Source: Adiantum capillus-veneris
Taxonomy: Eukaryota > Streptophyta > Polypodiopsida > Polypodiales > Pteridaceae
Assembly: GCA_014529385.2 (NCBI GenBank)
Contig: CM043953.1
Location: forward strand, 70,889,372-70,953,371
Reading direction: 5' to 3'
DNA length: 64,000 nucleotides
A program made the position numbers and the translations under genes. This document shows positions 50,151 to 60,740 of the stretch, piece by piece. Position 1 is the stretch's first letter. The number at the start of each line of letters is the position of its first letter. The notes beneath the pieces are model-generated. The model ran no database searches. It was not told where the DNA came from and saw only the letters and a program-made list of their open reading frames with translations.

Positions 50151-51769
50151 GACAACAACCTCTGGTCTCAGGTGCTAGAATGCCTATTGACATGAGATAC
50201 ATGTTGATGATGGAAGCTAGGTCAGATCCTATGTATAGTCAAGAGGAATTGCAAGAAGATTGTCACAAAAGCTCATCAACTAGAGATAGATTGTCACAAA
50301 AGCTGTGACAACCACTTGGTCAAACAATGTCCTTAGACGAAGATCACACAAGTAAATGCCTATTTTCTTGAGTGTGGTGTCATTCACTTGATCCCCAAAT
50401 ATCTAAAAAATCCAAACCAAGTCAGAAAGATCACAACGAATGTCTGAAGAATTGTTCAGCTACCTAGTGGCTCGGAAAATAAAAATGTTGTACCAGTTAA
50501 TGAAGTTACAAGAGCGCAAGCTCAAATAGAAGTTGAGAATCCAAAGATACAAAAAACAAAAACTGATGATTGTCTAGAGATGGGTGAGCCAAAGACAGAT
50601 GCACCTAGTAGAAAAACTAGCAGCAAATGGGACAGCTAGACAGCTAGAAAGGCTAGGATGAAATCACATAGGGAATGAGAGCAGAAATCCCTAGCTGAGG
50701 AGCTTATACAAGCTAAAGAGAAGATAAGACAACATAAGGAAAGGGTTGCACCTTCTCATATGCAGACATCTCAACCTCTAGAAGAACCATACACAAAAGA
50801 GAAACCGAGAAGTGATAGTTCAAGAGGATCAATGTTGGTCGAGAAGGTTAATGAGCCATTAGATGCCCTCATAAAAGCCTATGAAATATGACTGAAAGAC
50901 AACTAAACCCAAGAACAGAGGTGGATGACATATCCATATGCAGAACTAAAAAAGGCAAAGATTCAAATGGGCCAGAAAATGATTCATATAGCCCAAGCTT
51001 TACCAGAACCACCAATTGCAAAACCTGAGGATGTGATCCTTGTCCCAAATAAACCAGTAATCCCACCAAATTAGGAACAAAGAGAGCTAGATTCCAGTCA
51101 CGAGCACGAACAAAAGCTCAAGGATCCCGCATTAGAGTCAATGATAGTGTTGAATACCACGGATAACTCTTTTGAGGGATTTCACATAGCTATACTTGAC
51201 ATCTGCAAAGAAACAAATGGTCTTGACAAATTGTGGAAACAAGCCAAAGAGGCCAAGGAAGTAAGTGAAATAAGCAATGAGTAAACCAACAAACAAGTAA
51301 TGGAAGAGGAGTGTCTCTAACACCAATAGAGAAAATTGAGACTAGATCTCAAATGAATCTAGAAGTGGAATCGTATTGGGGAGAAAAAGAATCTGTACAG
51401 TCTATGAACAATCAACCCATTCGCTAAGAACACTATCGTCCTATACGAGAGAGCACAAGGCCAAGTCAGATGTTATTCCATTCTTATCATAGAGACTGTC
51501 TTCCAACAAGGTCATCGATTTAAAAGGATTGATAGACATTTTATCGACACCAGTCACCTATACGATAACATTAGCTGAGTTGCTCAAAAGACAACCAAAC
51601 ATGTGGGCTACTATGGGAAGTGCCTAGAGAAATTTGCCGTCAAAAAACAAATGACTCAAATCAAGGAAGGGATCAAAGAGATTGAAATGCCTCAGCTAAA
51701 CACTTGATCAGTGTCACTAAACAAGGTAGGCGAGTACTATGAGGGAGAACATGGGAACACCACTCTTCT
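50151..51769 (+). pseudogene. Nucleocapsid relic and charged linker, copy B
   Basis: Equivalent of 33540-35390 of copy A, with a zinc-knuckle trace near 50290 and Lys/Glu-rich short frames. It is too broken to annotate separately. A deletion against copy A lies near 50200 (the stretch corresponding to about 33660-33850 is missing). Confidence 0.5.
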
Positions 51770-52120
51770 TGTGGAATTCCAAGGTGTAAAAATTATAGCA
51801 ATCCTTGACAGCTGAGTTGGTGTTTCCATCACAACAAAAGAGGTTTGGAAAAAATACTGAAAACCAGCAGTGAGGGCTACCAAGATGAAACTGTAGCTTG
51901 CAAACAAACACACAAAAATGCAATAGGATTGCTAGAAAAAGCAGTTGTTACTTCTTGTGGAATTGAATATGAGCAAACATTTGCTATTGTTGACTTTGGC
52001 AAGAAGAAAAACTATGATATAATTCTAGGAAGACCATTCATGCAGCTATTGAAAATGGTCCAAGACTAGGGTTATGACCATATCTACCTGACACATATGG
52101 AAACCACAAGGAGAATAAAT
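51770..52120 (+). pseudogene. Retroviral-type aspartic protease, copy B
   Basis: Matches 35395-35743. Active-site region near 51800 (AILDS-x-VGVSI after a stop) and FAIVDFGKKKNYDIILGRPF near 51979-52035 are readable. Frames are broken near 51808 and 51860. Confidence 0.7.
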
Positions 52121-53520
52121 ATTAAGGACCATAGTTACAAGGATGTAACAAGAACCTTAGTAGCAGAGTTTGATTTTTCTATTGTAGCATGATCAAAAAT
52201 TCTAGCATGGTTGGGTAAGCCTAAAGAACTATGGATGTGTGGAGCTTCACAATGCGGAAGTTTAAAGCAAGAGGAATGCATCCTAGAAAGGGAAATTGAA
52301 GATAAGGATTATATCCTAGAACCCTTTCTTGAGGAATCATTAGAGACACTTGAATGGGAGCACATCTTGGTTACTCTGATGTGTACGCTATTCAAGACGG
52401 TTAAACAACAAAGTTTTGTGATGAAAATGGCTATGATGTCGTTCCTTATTTTGCAGTGAGTGTGATCCAGGAATCCAGACAAAGAAAAAGATGAGTTCTA
52501 TAACTCTTTAGAAAACTTGGAGCTTCAAGGAGCTAGATGCAGATAATGGAAATCCGGATAACTTAGCAGGTGACACAAACGACACTTCAATTAATGCACG
52601 GTTTTATGATTGTCCAGATCAAAGACCTAGGAACCAATGTCACCACTACAAGAATAAAGTGCATCAGAAGAGTGGATCCCCCAATCCTCGATGAAAACGC
52701 AATTGCAACAAGCATCCTCATATGTGGCTCCTATACATGAAGAAAAGACTCAACCAAGAAGAACACAACCATGTCAGCAAGCTAACAACGCACTAATCAA
52801 TTGGCTAGAAAAGCCCTCCCAAAAACAACAATACCAGAGCAAACAGACAGTAACTTTCCATAACCAGCCAAACCACAAAGGGAAAGTGCTAGAATGCAAC
52901 CTTGACAAATATAGCAGCGATAGTGATGATTCTTATAACATCCACTACCAGAATCTCAGGTCATCACTAAACAATGAAGGCCCAAACCAAAGAGAAAGAA
53001 GTCAGAACCAAAAACTTTGATAAATCTTGATACCAAAGAGCCAGCTTGGCCAAAAAAATTTATGGATCAAGAAGATAAAAATCTCTGATGAACAATCACA
53101 AGATCCAACACCAAAAGGAAAACAGTCGAAGCTTGCAAGAACATCTACAAAAGTCACAAACTTGCAAGTTTCCGCAACTCAAATTTGGGTTCCAAAGAAG
53201 TTGATTCAAGAACAAAGAGGTCAAAATATTATTTGGAAATAGTTAGAGTATCAACTCCAAAGTCTGAATCTCGTCCTCAACCAAGAATACAAGGGCTGAC
53301 GCAAAGACCGTTGAAGTCTTGCACAAAGACAAGGTGGATCCCAAAAAAGTATCTTCAAACACAAAGGAAGAAAGGACAAGTATGAGTTCCCAAACGAGTA
53401 GCATTAACAAAACAGTTGGTAATCACAAAGAAGTGGGTCCTAAAGGAAACCAATAAAACTATTGTTACTGCACCACCACTTGAATTCTTTCAATTCCTCC
53501 TACGGTTACAGTACAACTAG
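52121..53520 (+). pseudogene. Post-protease region with repeated W-[I/V]-P-K motifs, copy B
   Basis: It holds the uninterrupted version of this region: GKPKELWMCGAS near 52216, an acidic patch near 52480, VAPIHEEKTQPRRTQP near 52720, an SSDSDDSYN patch near 52915, then the repeats. These are IPKSQ near 53028 (W read as L), LWIKK near 53053, TQIWVPKKL near 53180, TRWIPKKY near 53330, VPKRVA near 53385 (W read as stop) and KKWVPKETN near 53433. Frame changes near 53240. Similar W-V-P-K words are known from the gag-pol of some plant SIRE-type copia elements; here they follow a gypsy-type protease. Role unknown. Confidence 0.6.
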
Positions 53521-54918
53521 AACAAAACTACGGAACAATGACAATACTACAAAACAATGCCAAATATGACAACCAACAACAAGGCTAAAATGGATCCCAA
53601 AGAAGCATCAAACAAATAAGTAAGCCTTCAAAAAATCTCAAATGACACAGGAGCTTCAAAGAACATCACATTGCTTAGAATAGGAAGCCTCGCCAAAAAA
53701 TGCCAATAAGCAAATTTCTTATAACCACATCTTGCACAACATAAATCTTTTCCATGCATTGATTGTGTATGCATAATAGGGATACTTTACAAGGCCTGCA
53801 TATGCACATTTTTTGATTTCCCAAGCACAACACATGCCCTTGGTGATACCGTGTCGCCAAGGAGGACTCCAAATAGGAGGCGGGGAGGCATTCTAAATGC
53901 GGACCTAATATTATGAATATTAGGGGGCAATGTTTTGTGAATTGCATTGAATTTTTGTGTTTGATTGTGATAATTTTTTGACAAAATTCAGAGTATATGC
54001 CCTTATAATAGCATTAGCGGAGAAGTATTGGGAGAAAACATTTTGGTTTTATTTAATTATCTATTTTGAGATTTTCTTTAAAAAAAGAGAAAAACAAGGG
54101 GAAAAATCCATAATCCAAATGACGAATAGACTGGAAAGATATCGAGCCGTACAAAACAAAGAGGTCCAAGAAAATGAAGACACTTCACAAAGTATATCTC
54201 AAAAGTCATATGCACAACAACGTGAGGCCAAACATGACTGAGAATGGTCATAAAACTCCGAGATGGACTACAAGGACAAAGGAAGTTGGTGATGTGACTA
54301 AAGGAAATCAGCCATCAAGTGTAAAGTTGCCTATCAGACATTTCATGCAACTACAAGGCCGTATACAGGAAGTAGATCTCCATACTGCAATCTTCTATCT
54401 TGTATGTGACTTAATGAAGCCTAACAAACAAAAGACACTAATAGTACTAACAAGAACATAAGGTGCCAGAGATGCCCATCAACCATTTCCTAGATTGAAA
54501 TTCAAAAAGTTAGCTTGGAAAGCCAAATACAAGTTCAAATCAAGCCAAACTTTTTCAGGAGGCTATGAATAGAGAACACAAGCTAAGGGTATTTTTTTAA
54601 AATTTTAAGTATAACCCCTAGACAAAGCTACAATTTTTTCAAATCTAAAGCCATGATAGCCATCTACATACCCTGTAGTATATCATGAATATGAGTTGTG
54701 GAAAAATGGACAATAATAGATCATAGATGATCATCTATCACGAATGATGACGAATAAAGCCCTTTTGAGGCAAGTTACTAACTTGGGGAACTAACTGGGG
54801 TTTGTTGGGCTCTAATTAAGTCATGTATCAAGTGGAAGCAATATAATGATTTACACAGCACACAAAAGCTCACAGTCACACATGCGACTTTGATCACCTT
54901 GATGATGAAGGAACAAAG
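53521..54918 (+). other. 3' noncoding part of copy B
   Basis: Equivalent of 45546-47070 in copy A. A shared short frame near 54120-54240 (NRLERYRAVQNKEVQENE) also appears in copy A near 46190, so it may be a decayed coding segment. Confidence 0.45.
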
Positions 54919-54923
54919 GAGTC

Positions 54924-56253
54924 TGAAGAAGTCCAGAACGAGACAAGATTTCCATTCCCTTCTTGGACATATGTCCTAACCGGCTATGCCACAAAGAAAC
55001 GTTCGGCTGCTCGGTTACATTGATTACATTTTTAGAGACATTTGATACATAAATCATGTAAAGTCCTCCAGGCTAGCATCATCAAGTAAACCTGTGCTGA
55101 TCAAGATCTTTGTAATTGCGGGAACATGTCTCACATTCTTCAGCGTGAAAGAAGAGCCATTCTGAAACTTCAATTGAACATCTCCAACACCTAAGATCTC
55201 ACATGTCTGCCCATTGCCTAGCCGAACATGATCTTTAGTGGTCACATAGGAAGTAAACCAGTCCTTGTTTGGAGACACATGAAGTGATGCCCCTGAGTCT
55301 ATTATCCAGTCACTCAGTGCATTTCCATCAGATGCTGTAAGAAGAGCTGAGTCCATTGTATTCTTCAAGAAGTAGATGTCTCCTGACACTAGACTGTCAT
55401 CCTCTGCAACAATGTTTGTCACATTTATTTCTTGAATCTTTACTGAGGACTTGTTCTTCTCACCATGGTCTTCAGCTTTCTCTTTGCCTTTTTCTGCTTT
55501 CCATTCTCTGCAGTCTCTTTTCATGTGACCCGTCTTGCCACAATGGTAGCATTCTATGTCACTCTTGCCTTTAGCACTGCGGGACTTGCTACGAGACTGA
55601 TTCCTCTTTCCACCTTTGTACTTTTCTTTGATCCTTCCCCTGACAACTAAGGCTGTTCCTTTGCCTTTGTCCATTTTCTTTCTATTGGTTTCTTCAGTAA
55701 GCAGACTTCCTTCTACACCTGCTATGTTCAAACCATCTGGAGGTGTAGAATTACTCAAAGCTGTGCGAAAAGTGTCCCAACTTTCCGGCAATGTGATCAA
55801 CAGGAACATAGCTCTAACAGGTTCATCAAAATTGACACCTTGAGCTGACAACTGACTGTAGATTGTGTTGAATTCATTTAGATGATTGGACATAGGTGTC
55901 CCTTCTTTCATCTTCAAGTCAACAAGCTTCTTAAGCCAGTATACCTGTGAAGCTGCACTCTGCTTCTCATAAAGATCACTCAGCTTTAACCATGCTTAAT
56001 AAGCCGACATCTCGTCTGCTACATTGAAGTAAACGCTTTCTGCCAAAGTCAGCATAATGGTAGAAAGTGCCAATTCATCCATTTCGCTCCATTCATCTTC
56101 GTCCATATCTTCTGGTTTTATCCCCTTGAGCTTTATAGGTTTTATCTGCTTCTTTTGTACCAACACGTGCCAAATCTGCTTCTTCCACAATGGGAAATTG
56201 GTTCTATCCAGCTTCTTGATATTGTAAAGAGCAGTGTCCTGTGATCCAGCCAT
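54924..56253 (-). pseudogene. Truncated Ty1/copia gag-protease
   Basis: Starts at ATG 56251-56253 (MAGSQDTALYNIKKLDRTNF). Gag continues through WKKQIWHVLVQKKQ, past a TAA at 55996-55998, to a zinc knuckle CYHCGKTGHMKRDC near 55540. Protease box WIIDSGASLHVS near 55300. A frameshift near 55065 leads to the integrase-precursor segment LWHSRLGHMSKKGMEIL near 54960. The frame is cut by the insertion border at 54924. Basic linker KRNQSRSKSRSAK near 55590. A different copia lineage from 40240-45408. Confidence 0.9.
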
Positions 56254-57335
56254 AGCTACGCTTCACAATAGTTTACTTTTCTGGGAAAAATTCGGCAGAG
56301 TTTCCCCTGTAAACTGACCTCTCAACCAATATCAACCTGTCAAATGAACCAAGAAAGCTTCAAATTCTGCAGAAATTTTGGCAGAGTCTCCTTTGTAAAA
56401 TGGCTCTGGTGTACTAAAAACAGACCAAAAACAGCTCAAAAAACACTGTCTCTCTGACACTCTAAGCTGCGGGTAAACTTGTCCTGCACCTATACTATCT
56501 CTGACTGTCCTGTCACTGTCCTATAAGCATAGACTGCGACAATGCCTCAACGGCAGTAAAGCAAAGATGCAATCCCAACTGTCTAACTCAAAGTCAATAC
56601 ATCCTAGCTGCCTATCTAAGGGTGCTCGAGGGATCGCTCCAAGACCTGTATCACCGAAAGGATCTCAACATTCGAGAATCCCCCAGCTCAATAAAACCTC
56701 ACTCGACCCTCAACAAAGGCTGCAGTAAATCTGACAGTACATAGACTTTCCACAAAGTCATACATCCACAAATTTCCCACTATATGCTGTAACCGTTGCG
56801 GCGGTTGTTTGCTGCGTGACTCACAGCCAGCAAACCCTCAACAGACATACATCATCTCTGACAATACATCCCATGTGGAAGTACCTGCAATGTCAGGATG
56901 AAATCTGGAATATCAAGCAGCAAACACAAGCTACCTGATGAACTAGTGGATGTCGCCTACATTCTGTGTGTAGATGCACCCGTGTCGTATGTGACACGCC
57001 TCCAAGAACTGTGAGCCGTCCTTCGATGTGTAGACAGCCACAAATCAACACTCTGGGAGTGTCGATATCCTCAGCACCTGCACTCGTAGGCCGAAAACCC
57101 CAAATTTGCAGAGTCGGATCTGCACCCGTCGAGACCACGTAGTTAAAAATGGCCTGCGTAGACCTTTGTCGAAGCCGAACGGTGGCCGAGATGACCTCAG
57201 AATGAAATTCTGAGAACACCAAGCCCTTCGGCCTTTCCCACAAGATTTGGGGCCATGTCTTCGCCTGTCGAATTTCACTCCAATCTGAGCTGGTGACTCT
57301 AGCCTCCTGCAGTGTTGCCCCGAGCCTCGATCTGA
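56254..57335 (-). other. Leader of the truncated copia element
   Basis: About 1.1 kb between primer site and gag ATG; no supported frame, although 57243-56893 is open on minus without recognisable motifs. Confidence 0.6.
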
Positions 57336-57347
57336 GCTCTGATACCA
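57336..57347 (-). other. Primer-binding site of the truncated copia element
   Basis: GCTCTGATACCA on plus, reverse complement of TGGTATCAGAGC, two bases from the LTR. Confidence 0.88.
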
Positions 57348-57349
57348 GT

Positions 57350-57541
57350 TGAAGGAGTACGAGCGAAAGTGCGACGCGAGAGAGAGTGCAAGAAGAAGAG
57401 CACGACGATATGGTGAACCCGCTCTACTGTAATGTGTAGAGCATAGTGAGTTCTTATTAGGTTTTTACAAAAGAACATGTGTACATACCTGGCAGCCCGC
57501 CCACTTACCTGGGCGACCACATTGGGCTTTATACCCCAACA
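57350..57541 (-). repeat. Single LTR (192 bp) of the truncated copia element
   Basis: On minus begins TGTTGGGGTATAAAGCCC and ends CTCCTTCA. A TATAAAG box lies within the first 15 bp, so the U3 region is very short or the promoter lies elsewhere. No partner LTR on the other side. Confidence 0.82.
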
Positions 57542-57582
57542 GAGTCAGTGGTCACCAACAAAGAAGAGCAGCCACAAACAAA

Positions 57583-57990
57583 CCAACCTTCGCAGGGTTA
57601 CATATCTTATCCTTGATGAGGTGTATCCAATGCTGACCATGGGTTTTGAACCTCAAATTAGCAAAATTATCTCCAAGATTTGGTCACACCGACATACTTT
57701 TTATTGGAGTGCAACTTGGCTTAAAGAAGTTGAGGGTTTAGCCCTCCAATTTCTACAGAATCCTTACAAAGTTATTGGCTCACAAGATCTGAAAGCCAGT
57801 CATTCAATTCTACAGATTGTAGAAGTTATTTCTAAGAATCATAAACACTCAGAATTGACAGATGGGTTCTTTCTGAATTTAGATTTGGCAATAGCCCTAT
57901 AATGAGAGCAACAGATGTTGTAGCTCGGGGCTTGTATGTGAAGGACATAAAGTTCGTCTTCAATTATGATTGTCATGGATCATAGTTATT
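57583..57990 (+). pseudogene. Captured DEAD-box RNA-helicase fragment, copy B
   Basis: VTYLILDEVYPMLTMGFEPQ (motif II decayed to D-E-V-Y), TFYWSATWLKEVEGLA (motif III), PYKVIGSQDLKASHS, then, after a larger deletion than in copy [21 protein letters not shown] and [16 protein letters not shown]. Matches DDX5/DBP2-type plant helicases over motifs II to V. No introns. The different internal deletions in A and B show that the captured part was once longer in the family. Confidence 0.82.
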
Positions 57991-58099
57991 GTTGTGGTGT
58001 GACAAAAGTACAAGCGGTGGAGCACAAGAAAGCAAAAAAAACAACAAAGACGACATCGACATTGACAACCAGGTCATGTTACGGACAACATGAACTTAG

Positions 58100-58109
58100 A
58101 GGGGGGGAG
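58100..58109 (+). other. Polypurine tract of copy B
   Basis: AGGGGGGGAG before TGTTGACC. Confidence 0.8.
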
Positions 58110-58637
58110 TGTTGACCCATGGGTCAACATCACAACATAACTCAACAGAGCATTATTTTTTGAGAGTTATGAAATGCTACAGATTATGGTTATAAACATC
58201 ATTATGGTTATAAATATCATTTGTAATAAGTAGTTAGTCTAGTTGCAGAAGCCAGGGTGGAATGGCACTTCTTGATTGTACATACAAGGTCATTTTACCC
58301 CTTAAATTCTATTTTAGGTTTAACCTATGGTAGCCTTAGTATATAAGGTACCTAGGTCATTTTGTAAGGAGAACTTTATCATAATCTAAGTTTTAAGCTG
58401 TCGTTGACTGTGTGTGAGAGAGGTATAGAGAGAGTGAGTTTCATCTTGGTGCCACCCCGCTCGCTCATCGCATTGGAGAACTGACAACACCATTGTGATA
58501 GGCTCGGTGAGAGATACGCAACAACGCCACACATTACACGCGAGACGGATCACGCATGCTGATGCATCTACGAGCCATTTATGATTGTAAGTGTATCATA
58601 CGATGTCTTGTTTTTTGCTTGCAAATAGTCATTGGCT
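58110..58637 (+). repeat. 3' LTR of copy B, truncated
   Basis: Matches the first ~530 bp of 15504-16451, then stops after GCAAATAGTCATTGG, where sequence of the second gypsy family begins. Carries a 20-bp local duplication (CATTATGGTTATAAA) near 58180-58220. Confidence 0.8.
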
Positions 58638-58689
58638 AGTATGATTAGGAGAATAATTATGGTGAATTTTAGGATAGTGCGATTAATCT

Positions 58690-59054
58690 CATGGAAGAAA
58701 AGAGAGATTTGGGCTTACCTTTAAGCAACACTCCAAAAAGCTAAAAGAGAGAGGTAATGGCCCATTTGTTATCATTGATATATGACCTAGTGGAGCCGTA
58801 AAAGTTGCAACATTAGAGGAAGAGGAGATGCCTAATTGGATCAATGGTTGCAGATTGAAGAAATACCATTTACCTCTCACTATTGACATGCTATACAAGA
58901 TTCATCAAGCAAAGAAATGGAAGCAGATTTCTCAAGCCATTCAAGACCATGCCAAGGAGGAAGTGAAGTTGCGGATTTTGAAGCGCAAATAACAACAAAA
59001 CATAGCTCCAACTTGACCATTGGATACCCCATCTCCTCCTATCAAAGAAATACA
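58690..59054 (+). pseudogene. Integrase C-terminal remnant, sister of the 13.4-13.7 kb sequence
   Basis: GAGAGGTAATGGCCCATTTG near 58750 and the segment encoding KKYHLPLTIDML near 58855 match 13425-13571. Starts abruptly at the truncated LTR, so only the 3' part of this element is present. Confidence 0.7.
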
Positions 59055-59364
59055 GATAGAATCAAATTGGCTTGGAGGTATGGATGTACAAATCAATATC
59101 AAATTAGTAGATGGCTCAACAAAAAGAGCACTTGTGGATAGTGGTGCAGGAGAAAATACCATGAAGTATTTGACCTACGTAAAGTTGTCAGATGAGATAT
59201 TGATGCCAATGAAGATCGAGCTCAGAGCAGCCAACAAAGGCACCATGTTTAGCTTAGGACATGCCAATGTATCAATCAACATTGATGGCAATCAATGGCC
59301 GCATCGATTTCATGTAATGACAGACAGTGACCTTAACAAAGCAATTATCTTAGGAGTCTTGTAG
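59055..59364 (+). pseudogene. Aspartic-protease-like domain downstream of integrase, copy 2
   Basis: One open frame from 59020 to the stop at 59362-59364. GGMDVQINIKLVDGSTKRAL is followed by VDSGAGENTMKYLTYVKLS with an intact D-S-G-A, then a Gly-His turn (LGHANVSINIDG) and a terminal AIILGVL. Better preserved than 13741-14037. The two copies differ mainly by substitutions and keep length, which suggests that the domain was once translated. No RT precedes it in this copy. Confidence 0.58.
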
Positions 59365-60155
59365 ATGCAAATATATGAAACAGTTCCAGATGAAACTCTG
59401 TAATAGAGCCTTAAGGGCACCTTGTATGTTACTCCCTTGGCCACAAATAAATCATATTTGGAATATACAACCAATCAAACCAAAATTGTAGCTTGCAATC
59501 TAGCCCAAACCATCTACATAAACCCATGGAAAACAAGTTAGACACGTTTGGGCCAAGAAATTAATAATGGCAACCAAACCAAAGCAGATATGGCTACCCA
59601 AGCCATTAAATTCAAATCATCCCTTCAGTTCAGTCCAATTACAATCAAGAGGAAACACAACCATACAAAGTGGTTATACTTAAAGGAAGAAATCCACACA
59701 ACAAACCAACTCTATATTTAACCAACCCAGGTATAAATGGATTTTCAAATCCCAATCAAATCAGCCCACCAACCTCCAACAGACCAACTTGGCAGTGGAG
59801 ACCCAAGCAACTAAAACAACAATAGCCTTCACAATCTCCACAATCAAAATACAAGTGGGTATCAAAAGCTGCGACAAGCCAAATTATCAACCCACCAAAA
59901 GTACTCACAAATACAACCATCAAAAAAGGATATACCATCTCCAAAAGTTTTTTTTTGGAAAACGAAGTTTAAATGGAACCTCGCCAATAAAAACCATAGA
60001 ACAAACGGTTTAGTACCTGCATCTTGCACAACACAGTGTTACCCAATGCATCTCTTCCATATGCATAACAAGGACACACTCCACAGCCTTGCATATACAC
60101 GATGTTTGGGGCCATGCACATTGCACAAACCTTTGTCCAAGACAAATGAAAGAAA
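59365..60155 (+). other. 3' region of the second gypsy family, sister copy
   Basis: Matches 14038-14840, including CAATGCATCTCTTCCATA near 60043 and TTGCACAAACCTTTGTCC. It stops before the purine tract, at GACAAATGAAAG. It therefore lacks the doubled tract of the first copy. Confidence 0.6.
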
Positions 60156-60740
60156 AAAGCGTTTGCCACCCTCGCCTATCGCCTGCTTTTACTCGCTTCA
60201 GACTGGCCTTACTTATTGCTCGCCCAACTCCGCTTGCCACCTTCTCTATAGCCTCTTTGTGCCTCTAACTGGCTCTCACCCCTTTAGTCGAGCTAACCCC
60301 CTCACCCTCCTCATCTCTCACCTTAGCCCCCACCCTCGCTCTCTCCCTCGTTGTTGGCCTTGCATTTTACCCTACCCACTCACCCAACATTTCCCTCGGC
60401 CTACCCCTACATACCTCTATCACCACCCACCTTGGCCCTACTCCTCGCTAACCTACCCTCTCTCGCTCGCCTTACCTAGCCGCCAACCCTTCTCCCACTT
60501 ACCCTAGCCACTTGCCTCCCCCTAAGCCACTACCCTCACTCTCCGCTCGCCGTTGCATTCTCTCCTCTCGCTTCAATCTCCCTTGGTGCTCGCACGGACA
60601 ACTCGCCTTACTCACCTCGCCCTCAACTCACTTATCTCCTCGCTTACCAATTCGCCCTGCCTTGCCCCACCTCAACCGCCCAACCCCATACCACCAAGCC
60701 CGCAGTGCCTGGCTATCATTGGTGGTATGAGCCTTGATTA
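60156..60740 (+). repeat. Pyrimidine-rich CTCGCC/CTTACC low-complexity tract
   Basis: About 580 bp dominated by C and T with scattered A, built of words such as CACCCTCGC, CTCGCTTACC and CCTCACTC. Open frames (60046-60507, 60512-60730) are Ser/Pro/Leu-rich and unsupported as genes. The left border coincides with the end of the gypsy-family sequence. Confidence 0.6.

Larger units (their letters stand above)
54919..57546 (-). mobile_element. One-ended (5' LTR-gag-PR only) copia insertion with GAGTC duplication
   Basis: Inserted DNA 54924-57541 is flanked by GAGTC at 54919-54923 and 57542-57546. Copy A has the empty site near 47070 (AAAGGAGTCACCAAC). On minus it has LTR 57541-57350, a tRNA-iMet primer site, a leader, gag, protease and the start of the integrase zinc domain, and then stops at the target duplication. 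There is no RT, no polypurine tract and no 3' LTR. The coding end reads CTTCTTCA on minus, close to the true LTR end CTCCTTCA. Confidence 0.88.

Noticed and set aside
56893-57278. Minus-strand frames in the truncated copia leader as a captured gene
   Set aside because: No domain recognised; the stretch sits between primer site and gag ATG and is most simply a long untranslated leader.
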